DNA from: Chromera velia
Lineage: Eukaryota; Sar; Chromeraceae
Length of the DNA: 16,759 bases
Direction of reading: 5' to 3'
NCBI GenBank assembly: GCA_018398765.1
Contig: JAHBMJ010002692.1
Coordinates: 1 to 16,759 of the forward strand
The notes below the pieces were generated by a model. The model had not been told where the DNA came from. It was given only the letters and a program-made list of their open reading frames with translations, and searched no databases. Shown here one piece after another: positions 10,355 to 16,759 of the stretch. The translations under genes were made by a program, and so were the position numbers. How positions within the stretch are numbered: position 1 is the first letter of the stretch; the number at the start of each line of letters is the position of its first letter.

Positions 10355-10542
10355 CCTTCTTTTATTTTCTTGACTTCTCTGTCTGTTTCCTGATGGGTCT
10401 GGTCTGTCCCCAAAAGAAAAAACAAATTGAATATGTCTGTCTCCATTGGAAGTATTGCAAGGCTCCCTGAGAGTCAGGGACCGCAAAAGAGAGCTATGAT
10501 GACTTTCTGGGATGCAGAACAAAACTGATCCGTCGTGACTGA

Positions 10543-10573
<31 letters not shown>

Positions 10574-11521
10574 ACTGACTGACTGACTGACTGACTCACT
10601 GACTGACTCACTGACTGACTGACTGACTGACCGACCGACCGACTGACTGACTGACTGACTGACTGACTGACCGACTGACTGACTGACTGACTGACCGACC
10701 GACTGACTGGCTGGATGGCTGGCTGACTGGATGGATGGATGAATGAATTGATGGCTGAACGAACAGACGGACGGAAGCATCTATCGATGTGTGTATGAAT
10801 ATCCACCCCCCCTGTTCCTGCGTTTTCGCGTGGCATAGGATTCTGCCATGAGTCCCTCCCTTTGCCTTTGCCTGCTCCTGTCCCTACATTCTCCCCCCCC
10901 CCTCCCTCTCCTCTCAGGGATACCTGGCGACTGGTCGAGCACAGTCCCGATCCAGTGGCCCCCTCTCTCTTCGTTTGCCCTGAAGGTGCGCACGTGGAAC
11001 CAAAGGAAAGCCCCTCGCCTTCCTCTGCATGGGAGGGGAAGGGCCAGAAAGTCGGAATGATGAGCGGGTTCGAGTCTCTGTCTGAGTACCTGCGAGAGGT
11101 CGGATTCGTTCAGTGGTTCCTCAAGATGCGCGAGGGAGCATTCGAAAAAATGCGTCAGGTCGAGGAAGATGGGGGGGGGGCAAGGGGGGGGAGCTCTTGG
11201 TCTCTTCCGCTTCAAGCACGTGGAGTTGTGAGGGAAGCTGCCCTTCCTGCTGCCAGTCTGATGGACGCTGATGTGATCCTCTGTTCCCAAGACTTTGACA
11301 TTAGGTCGCTCAGGCTGGATGCTGCTTCTTCTTCTGCACAGGGGGAGGGGGGGGGTGAGGGGGGCTTCGTAGCGGAGGCAGGGAGGATCTTCGCAAGGGT
11401 GGAAGGTCGGTAGGTTGGGAGTGCTGGTTCAAGGTGAAAGCTTGACGACATGGAAGGAAGAAAAGAAGGGGAAGGGGGGAGACATTCCTAACAGTCTTCC
11501 TCTGAATCAATCAAATCAATA

Positions 11522-11552
<31 letters not shown>

Positions 11553-13944
11553 GGTTCTGTAGAGGGATGACTGATGGATGAGGAGACTGACTGATGAGTG
11601 GATGTATGGGTGGACAGGCAGACGAAGGAATGAGTACATTTATGTCGAAAAATGCATCGATGAGGTAGATTCTAGCTCGGCAGAGGCTTCTCTTGATTCG
11701 TCTTGGTTCTCCTTTTTCTCTCTCACCCTTTTCCTCCCTCTCTCTGTCCCTCCCTCCCTTTTCCTCCCTCTCTCTGTTCCTCTCTCTCTTCCTTTCTTGT
11801 TTGTGTGTGTGTGTATGTGTGTGAGTGTAGTTACAAGTACAGGCAATAACAGGTTGGGGAGGGATTGATTCGCTTTCGGCCCTTCCCATTTTTTTTTTTC
11901 TGTACACACGTGCGTGCATGCGCCATGCAACATTTGCGTCTGCGTGAATGTCCTTCCGTGTCAATGCAGAGCTTCTAAAGAGTCAGAGTCTCGGCATGCT
12001 CTCGGTCATCGCCTGCGAGATTCAGGTCAGACGAGAGGAGAGAAGCATAGACGTTCGGACATTCATTCAGGACGTGTTGGAATGCGATCAGTCAAATCCG
12101 ATGTTGCCGTCCCACTTTTTTTCTTTCTTTCTTTCTGTCTTTCTTTTTTTTTTTTTTTCTTTCTTTCTTTCCTTCCTTCCTTCCTTCGGGTGCTTCTGGA
12201 GGATGGACAAAGAGAAGCAGGGAGGGAGGGATGCGGTCCCTTGCCGCACCTCTCTCTCGTTCTTCATCGAGCTCGGTCTCCCTGCCTCTCTTGATCTCTT
12301 TTGTTCTCCCTTCCACTTCTTTTTTTGCCGTGGTCTCTTTGATACGCCGTGCTCTTTCTCTGGTTCGTATGCGAACTGTTTTGTGCCTTTGAGAGAGAAT
12401 TTCTCCGCTTACGCAGTCCTTCTGCCCCCGCTTTCATCTTTCTGCAGGTGCGTGACATGAGCAACTTCGTCAAACTGAACAAGCTCTACAGTTCGCTTTT
12501 CCGGCCCATCCCCGGATTCCCTTCCCGTTCCTGCATCCAGACGCCCCTGCCGGAGGGCATTTCTCTCCGCCTCCGACTGATCCTGCAGACCGATTTGGGA
12601 AAGGGGGGGGGTGGAGGGGGGGCGGGGAGACGACAGCATCTGCACGTTCAGAGCATCTCGACATGGGCAGCGGCCTGTGTGGGCCCCTACAGCCAGGCAG
12701 TTCGATGTCGAAATTTGTTGCTTTTGTCAGGGGTGATCGGCCTCGTTCCTCACCGCATGGTCAGACCGTCGTGTGGTGCGTTGAAGGCACTTGTGGGAGA
12801 TGAGGTGTTCGAGGAGTTGTGTGCAGGGGGCAAGGGTGAAGGTGCTGTTTGCGTTCTTTTGGAATTGGCTTTGGCATTCCGGTCTCTCATGAAAGTCGTT
12901 GAGGAGATGTGTCGGGGGCCGGAGGAAAAGGAATTGTCACCCGTGTCGATTTTACGCTTCGTACGAATATATGCTGTGTCTGGGTGTGTTCCTGTGGCAC
13001 AGCTCCGTTCGTTCTTTTTCCTGCTCAGTGCGATCTGGACTCAGAAGCATGAGGCTAGGAGAAAGGCAGCAGAGGTCTCGAGGAACCCGAAAGGTATGGG
13101 AGTTGGGGGATTTGGCGGCAGTCGAAGACTTGGGGGGGCAGAAGAGGAAGAAGAAGATAATGGGGGAGGGGAAGGAGGAGAACCACCCCTGACAGCAGAT
13201 GCGATAACAAAAAGCCTCGAAGACATCCTTCAGAGAGACGGCCCCCTTGTCGCCTGTGCCCAAACAACGGCACTTCCACGCGGGTGCCTTGTCGAACTGT
13301 GCCCATTGGGGTCCTTCTCGTTGTCTCCCAGAGAGTCCCCGCCCGCGCAAACGCGGCGATTGGACATCCGGGACCCTTCCGAGAAGCTCCTTGGCAGAGC
13401 AGAGGTGCGGTTGTGGGACCAGGGGGGTGGCAGGTGGAGTCTCGTCTTCAAAAGCGCCGTCCATCAACCCACAAATCCCTCCCTCACGTCTCTTTTGTTG
13501 ATCCTCCCGCTCGCTAGGTGGTTAGAGTCACTAGGAGTGGGCATGCAGGCGGGAGCGGCTGACAGTGTCTCGTGCAAATTGGCCTCCCTCCATTGGGTCG
13601 CAGATGAATGCGTTGCAGGGATCGAGACAGCGCTCTCGAAGGCGTTCTCATCGTCAGTCGCGAGTTTGTTGGGCCCTGATGGTTCTGCTTCAGTCAGCAG
13701 GGAGTTACTTGAATATGATGTGGGTGCAAGCGGAAAGGGGGGGCGTGAAATTCTTCGGATCCTTTCTGCATGGGAGAAGTGGGTTTCTGTTTCTGCAGAG
13801 CAAATGAAGGAAGATGTTCACACATCATCGGGGTCCCCATTTGAAGACTTCCTGAAGTCTCGGCTGTCTGTTTCTTTTGTGCCTTGCTTGGCGTTAGAGG
13901 ATGACGCTTTTGCGGAGTTTTCGTTGTTTGTTGTTTCGGAGTGA
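5750..13944 (+). CDS. DPH6: DPH6-type diphthine-ammonia ligase fused to two Rid/YjgF domains (eleven exons)
   Basis: Exons: 5750-5867, 6244-6342, 6572-6660, 7008-7084, 7942-7993, 8276-8342, 8923-8984, 9843-9937, 10918-11405, 11970-12025, 12448-13944; 2700 nt, 899 aa, frame kept throughout. The enzyme performs the last diphthamide step on elongation factor 2, the ATP-dependent amidation of diphthine, in the cytosol. Residues 1-240 are the ATP_bind_4 domain: P-loop SGGKDS (8-13), ILSDYQRLRVENV (116-128), SLAFLWKRDQ, and GEGGEYE (198-204) then TLDCPLF. A divergent linker follows. Rid-like part 1 (about 366-445) keeps PSRSC with R428, the position of the RidA active-site arginine. Rid part 2 (about 467-690) has GPYSQA (480-485) but no equivalent arginine. 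Residues 691-899 are an unassigned extension. The order matches fungal and plant DPH6, unlike short animal DPH6. The ATG fits the family N-terminus. Introns span 229-980 nt. Intron 3 appears to use a GC donor. Glycine runs are encoded by long G homopolymers. Confidence 0.93.
6351..6395. repeat. GGGA-type repeat in DPH6 intron 2
   Basis: Short tandem GGGA and GGAAG units follow closely after the intron 2 donor at 6343. Confidence 0.85.
6682..6755. repeat. Compound (TG)n(GA)n(AAAG)n microsatellite in DPH6 intron 3
   Basis: TG repeats (6682-6707) change directly to GA repeats (6707-6741) and then GAAA units. The run starts only about 20 nt after the inferred GC donor at 6661. Confidence 0.95.
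7678..7702. repeat. (GT)n microsatellite in DPH6 intron 4
   Basis: An uninterrupted GT dinucleotide run of 25 nt. A (GAAT)n run at about 7911-7933 lies near the 3' end of the same intron, just before the acceptor at 7939-7941. Confidence 0.95.
8134..8166. repeat. (AC)n microsatellite in DPH6 intron 5
   Basis: An uninterrupted AC run of 33 nt, followed by GT-rich sequence (8199-8230) and TTCC repeats (about 8257-8270) that form the pyrimidine tract of the exon 6 acceptor. Confidence 0.95.
8353..8450. repeat. (GATC)n, G-run and (CT)n simple repeats in DPH6 intron 6
   Basis: GATC units (8354-8370) are followed by G runs, a CT run (8415-8431) and another G run (8439-8447). All lie just after the exon 6 donor at 8343. 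Confidence 0.85.
9445..9592. repeat. (CT)n(GT)n and (TGTC)n microsatellites in DPH6 intron 7
   Basis: CT repeats to 9488 pass directly into GT repeats (9488-9505). A separate TGTC tetranucleotide array runs at about 9559-9592. A further CT run lies at about 9799-9826, just before the exon 8 acceptor. Confidence 0.95.
10266..10355. repeat. (TTCC)n to (TTTC)n compound tetranucleotide array in DPH6 intron 8
   Basis: About 45 nt of TTCC units switch to about 40 nt of TTTC units with no spacer, a pure polypyrimidine tract on the DPH6 sense strand. Confidence 0.95.
10536..10745. repeat. (CTGC)n and (GACT)n tetranucleotide array in DPH6 intron 8
   Basis: CTGC units (about 10543-10570) change into a long GACT/CTGA array with scattered CCGA, CTCA and GGAT variants up to about 10745. 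The unit stays in register through most variants, so they look like point changes in one expanded array. The minus-strand ORFs reading as Ser-Gln-Ser-Val repeats are artefacts of it. Confidence 0.95.
11505..11552. repeat. Inverted (ATCA)/(TTGA) tetranucleotide array in DPH6 intron 9
   Basis: ATCAATCA-type units at 11505-11520 are followed directly by GATTGATTGATT units to 11552. The two halves are complementary, so DNA or RNA could fold into a hairpin. Confidence 0.85.
11730..11825. repeat. Pyrimidine-rich CCTCTCT repeats and (GT)n run in DPH6 intron 9
   Basis: A block of about 27 nt (CCTTTTCCTCCCTCTCTCTGT followed by cctccctcc-like sequence) occurs twice at about 11727-11778, followed by CT-rich sequence and a GT run (11802-11824). 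Confidence 0.8.
12115..12188. repeat. (TTTC)n, poly-T and (TTCC)n tract in DPH6 intron 10
   Basis: TTTC units, a T homopolymer near 12145-12158, TTTC units again and then TTCC units form one polypyrimidine tract on the sense strand of the gene. Confidence 0.95.
13094..13198 (+). other. Candidate exitron (retained or alternative intron) inside DPH6 exon 11
   Basis: The segment begins AAAG|GTATGG and ends AGCAG|ATGCG. It is 105 nt, a multiple of three, with no in-frame stop. Removal would join Lys616 to Asp652 and take out exactly the Gly/Glu-rich loop of the second Rid domain (617-651), giving 864 aa. It obeys the donor +5 G and GCAG acceptor pattern of the other introns but lacks a good pyrimidine tract, so it may be normally retained. 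An alternative acceptor at 13195 also keeps frame. Confidence 0.4.
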
Positions 13945-14795
13945 TTCTTTTTTTATGCGAGCGGCGATTTTTTAGTGAAAAGACACCTAAAACAAGCATC
14001 TTCTGAGGCATGCCGTTTTTTCTTTTTAAAAATCTAGTTAAAAATGGAACTATTGTCAAAGATGGTAAAAACCAAGAGAAACGAATTTAGAATCCTAATT
14101 TCCCTTTATTTTCTTTTGCAGTCTGTGTTAAAAACTTCGTGTACATTGCTTGCATAATTGATTAAGGCATTGATTGGTTCCGATGTTCAGCGCTAGGCCT
14201 TCCCACTATGTTAAGGTATATCAAGATGTCACCACCGCTAGCAGGGTGGGGCGCTCCTCAGCTACATGCATATGTATGTACAAAGCTAGGTACAAAGCTG
14301 CATAAAACTTTGATCTAGCGGGGTCTTTTTCAATTCTTCACCGGCAATTGTACGAAAGAAGGGTCGAGAAAATTATAAGGAAAAGGGAGGCAAAACTAGG
14401 AACAAAATGAGACTTTTAGTATTAAATTTTAAAATCGTTTTCAATATTTTTTATGGAGTTGTCAACGGTGAATCTACGTACGTTGATCTAACCTTCTTTC
14501 GAGAGCTTTTTGAATTACATAGTTTCCATGGTGTAATGTACTGGATGGTTAAGCCTCAAATATGCCAAAACCAAAGTCTGCGCTTAAGGCAGTACTTATT
14601 ATAAAGCTACATACAGCTATAAGAAACTGTTTTTTGAATGATCGAACAAGTTTTACTGGCACAGAAGACGCCGCCAACAATTTTAGTACGCTTAAGTTTT
14701 TTGTAGTTTTCAACAACTTTGCAGAACAAAGCCCTCAATCATCAATTTGCGAATGTATTTAACATTGTTATGACTTAAAAAAAAAATGCTAGGGA
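13945..14795. other. DPH6 3' flank and A+T-rich spacer
   Basis: The DPH6 stop is TGA at 13942-13944. About 850 bp of A+T-rich sequence follows, ending abruptly at about 14790 with a switch to G+C-rich sequence. It should include the DPH6 3' UTR; no convincing polyadenylation signal was seen. Two short ORFs (14407-14604, 14562-14762) have no recognised family. A repeated TACAAAGCT word lies near 14279 and 14291. No transposon ends were found. Confidence 0.4.
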
Positions 14796-15099
14796 TCAAC
14801 TGGCCCCGGCGAGCATGAATGCTTGCAAGCCGCCGCGCCCCGCGTCGAGGCCGGGCCGGGCTGCATGCGCGTGAACGGCTTGCGCTTTCCTTGTGACTGA
14901 AAATGACTTTCAGGATCTTACAGGGCGCTTTGACGCACGTTTCCAAAACCTCTCGACCCGCTGGCTTCTACCCCTGTGAAAGCCGCTTCGCTACCCCAGG
15001 TTGCATGTGTCTGTGTGCTGCGCAAAGAAAAGAGTGGTCCGTGATTCACTTGTCTCGACCTCTGACAAAGGAGACGGCATTTCGCCCTTTCCGTTGAAA
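14796..15099 (+). promoter_or_regulatory. G+C-rich leader/promoter region of the CREST-family gene
   Basis: Composition rises sharply at about 14795. The region precedes the chosen ATG at 15100 and probably holds promoter and 5' UTR. A 64-codon ORF starts at 14903 and stops at 15095-15097, two bases before that ATG; it could be an upstream ORF, part of a first exon, or chance. The word TGAAAATGAC occurs at both ATGs (14898 and 15095). Confidence 0.4.
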
Positions 15100-16521
15100 A
15101 TGACGCGGTACTTTGCTCTCCCGTGTCTCTTCTTCCTTCCAGGGAGTCAATCGCAAACTTTCTCTTCCTCTGCACGTCTCTGGTCCGACCCTTTCTCGGA
15201 CTTCCTCGACGCCATTTCGTTCACCCTGACAGGACATGAACTGCCCGAGCGGTCTTTCTACCCCAACCTCACCCAGTGCTTCCACGAAGTTGATGCCGAC
15301 CTCCTGTCCTCACAGAAGGCAGCGTGGAATGGCTTCGGGGACTTCTGGACGACTCACGGAACGACGGCTGGAGACGACTTCTGGGACGTCTGTGCTGCCT
15401 CGGAGCAGTACCCCCACTACCAGGAAAGAAACGCCAGCGCGCTCTCCCGTCTCCCCGCCCCTTACTCCGACCTCGTCATCTATGAGCCGTGCAACGTTGC
15501 TTCAAACATTGCATACTACCAAGCACTGCTCTTGGTGTGTGACAGGAAGGACAGCGAGACAGGACTGTCCCTGCAGACGGAAACGGTTCGCGCGGTTGTG
15601 CAAAGCATGGCAGGAATCGGTTTCGCGTCTTCTTTATGGCACGGATCCCACACGAAGCTTGGGCACACAGCAGACAACCGTCTGATCGACGTGTGTTCTC
15701 TTGTGATCCATCAGGGGCTGCTTTTGGGGTTTGGAGAGGCCTCGGGGGTACAGTCAGACCCCGTGCTCTTCCACCTGCAGAGAGCGAATTCCTCTTCTGA
15801 GGACCTCCCTCCGACTGGAGTCGAGATCGCAGGGAGAGTTACCGACATGTTCAGACTGACGCCTGTCAATGAGTGGAGACAGACCCTCGAAGGTCTCAGT
15901 GTTCCCGGAAAGAACCTGACCTTCGGAGCCATTATCCTTTCCTGGCTCTCTCTGGTCTTGTCTTCTCGGTCTGTGCAGGCTGCCGTGCGAGCTCTTAGCT
16001 CGGCCTTCAAGCTGGCACCAGAAGACCTGGGTTTCCTCCTCGATTCCTACCTGCCTGCCTTCACCAGTGCAGCCGAGAAAGCAGGGATTACCCTTCCTCT
16101 CCGTTCGAGGGAGGAAAGACGACGGGTGTCGCGTGAGGGAGGGGGGACTTTGTCCACTTTGTTGTTCGCCTTTCTTTGGCAGGAGAATTTCTTCGGCCCC
16201 TCAGCGGATCACAAAAGAATGTGGAAGGTGCTTAACCGGCTGGGGGCGAGAATGATGCGGCCACTGAATATGTTCTTTAATCGTTTGGCAGGGTTCTTCG
16301 CCGGCAAGGAGGCCCCGGAAGGCCGGATTCTGCTCGAGTACCCGGGAGCCCCTTTGTGCAGACGGCAGAGCGCGCATGCGAAGTGGCATGAAGAGAGTGG
16401 TTTGGGGTTGGTGGACCTCCTCCTTCTAGCAGATGATGTTTTCAGAGTCTTCGAGAAGGAAAAGGGAAGGGCAGAGGGGAAGAAAAGGGGCAGAGGTCAG
16501 GTTGTCGAAATGTACTCATGA
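15100..16521 (+). CDS. CREST-superfamily membrane protein, alkaline ceramidase-like
   Basis: This open frame encodes 473 aa from ATG 15100. The CREST superfamily (alkaline ceramidase, PAQR receptors, Per1, SID-1, TMEM8) uses a Ser-Asp-three-His metal site in a seven-helix membrane fold; alkaline ceramidases cleave the amide bond of ceramide. The signature is complete: E129-P-C-N132-V-A-S-N136 in the first membrane helix, S177-x3-H181-x10-D192, and H426-A-K-W-H430 near the C-terminus, with the spacing of human ACER3 (S77, H81, D92, H217, H221). FAFLWQENFF (356-365) resembles the LWxxDxxFC element before the last helix. Hydrophobic segments lie near 125-147, 162-180, 195-211, 273-289, 307-322, 350-361 and 433-449. 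Unusual points are an N-terminal extension of about 120 residues with N-glycosylation sequons (N55, N111) and an insertion of about 110 residues between D192 and H426. The start is uncertain: MTRYFALPCLFFLPG could be a signal peptide, but a pyrimidine tract ending CAG at 15142 could be an acceptor from an unseen first exon. The frame is open upstream to at least 15001. Confidence 0.7.
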   Translation: MTRYFALPCLFFLPGSQSQTFSSSARLWSDPFSDFLDAISFTLTGHELPERSFYPNLTQCFHEVDADLLSSQKAAWNGFGDFWTTHGTTAGDDFWDVCAASEQYPHYQERNASALSRLPAPYSDLVIYEPCNVASNIAYYQALLLVCDRKDSETGLSLQTETVRAVVQSMAGIGFASSLWHGSHTKLGHTADNRLIDVCSLVIHQGLLLGFGEASGVQSDPVLFHLQRANSSSEDLPPTGVEIAGRVTDMFRLTPVNEWRQTLEGLSVPGKNLTFGAIILSWLSLVLSSRSVQAAVRALSSAFKLAPEDLGFLLDSYLPAFTSAAEKAGITLPLRSREERRRVSREGGGTLSTLLFAFLWQENFFGPSADHKRMWKVLNRLGARMMRPLNMFFNRLAGFFAGKEAPEGRILLEYPGAPLCRRQSAHAKWHEESGLGLVDLLLLADDVFRVFEKEKGRAEGKKRGRGQVVEMYS

Positions 16522-16759
16522 GCGCGCATGTCTGCTTGAAATTCACCGGGTGTATTCGAGCTTTTTTGTGAGTGAGCTTCGAAATCCGTGACCATGCTGT
16601 ATACGGCCCACATGCAGGCGTGCGTGAGGCGAGAGAGGGAGGCTCGCTTCTCCTTCAGAGTGGGTGCCCGGAGGCAACTTGAGTGACTACTTCCGAACGG
16701 AAGAAAGGACGATTGACTTGAGAGCGGAAAGAGAGCGAGCGAGCGAGAGAGAGAGAGAG
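16522..16759. other. Downstream flank of the CREST-family gene, ending in a GA-rich repeat
   Basis: No gene is supportable. It should contain the 3' UTR. At about 16730-16759 a GAGC run passes into a GA dinucleotide repeat that continues past the window edge. Confidence 0.5.

Noticed and set aside
10536-10745. CRISPR-like array
   Set aside because: The unit is a 4-bp microsatellite with no spacers and the host is eukaryotic.
10253-10836. Minus-strand ORFs encoding Ser-Gln-Ser-Val repeat proteins
   Set aside because: They are translations of the GACT/CTGC tetranucleotide array inside a DPH6 intron; all frames of such an array can be open.
12349-12447. ORF extension upstream of DPH6 exon 11 as a separate gene start
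   Set aside because: A TTTCTGCAG acceptor at 12445-12447 joins exon 10 in frame and restores the Rid alignment; the upstream open stretch is intronic.
14407-14762. Two short plus-strand ORFs in the A+T-rich spacer as genes
   Set aside because: Each is about 65 codons, they overlap in different frames, and neither product resembles a known family; A+T-rich sequence with unusual residue use suggests chance.

Overview
The window reads as nuclear DNA of a eukaryote, most likely a unicellular alga or alga-related protist. Genes are split by many spliceosomal introns (15 mapped here) and packed with microsatellites such as (CA)n, (GA)n, (TTCC)n, (TTTC)n, (GACT)n and (TGTC)n. There are no bacterial-style operons or ribosome binding sites. 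A chromerid such as Chromera velia fits the style, but that is inference and a database match is needed.

Layout, left to right. (1) Positions 1-244, minus strand: the 5' end of an unrecognised gene that runs off the left edge. (2) 245-2176: about 1.9 kb without a supportable gene, including a visibly A+T-rich island at about 870-1640. (3) 2177-4871, minus strand: a six-exon gene for a secretory-pathway cyclophilin (192 aa) with a signal peptide and all standard active-site residues. (4) 4872-5749: an 878-bp divergent promoter region with regularly spaced TGATCA palindromes, a TA-rich box and a 14-bp perfect palindrome. (5) 5750-13944, plus strand: an eleven-exon gene for a DPH6-type diphthine-ammonia ligase (899 aa) fused to two Rid/YjgF-like domains and a C-terminal extension. 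(6) 13945-15099: A+T-rich spacer, then a G+C-rich leader. (7) 15100-16521, plus strand: a single-exon-looking gene for a membrane protein that carries the full metal-site signature of the CREST superfamily, closest in pattern to alkaline ceramidases. (8) 16522-16759: downstream spacer ending in a GA-rich repeat.

The three recognised genes do not form one pathway. The cyclophilin is a protein-folding enzyme for the ER or secretory route. DPH6 finishes the diphthamide modification of translation elongation factor 2 in the cytosol. The last gene is probably a lipid amide hydrolase or related membrane enzyme. The best leads are the CREST-family assignment, an in-frame 105-nt exitron-like segment in DPH6, a splice-site rule shared by all 15 introns (G at donor +5, CAG acceptor), and the ordered TGATCA cluster in the shared promoter. 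All exon boundaries were worked out by hand from reading frame and family similarity, without transcript data.
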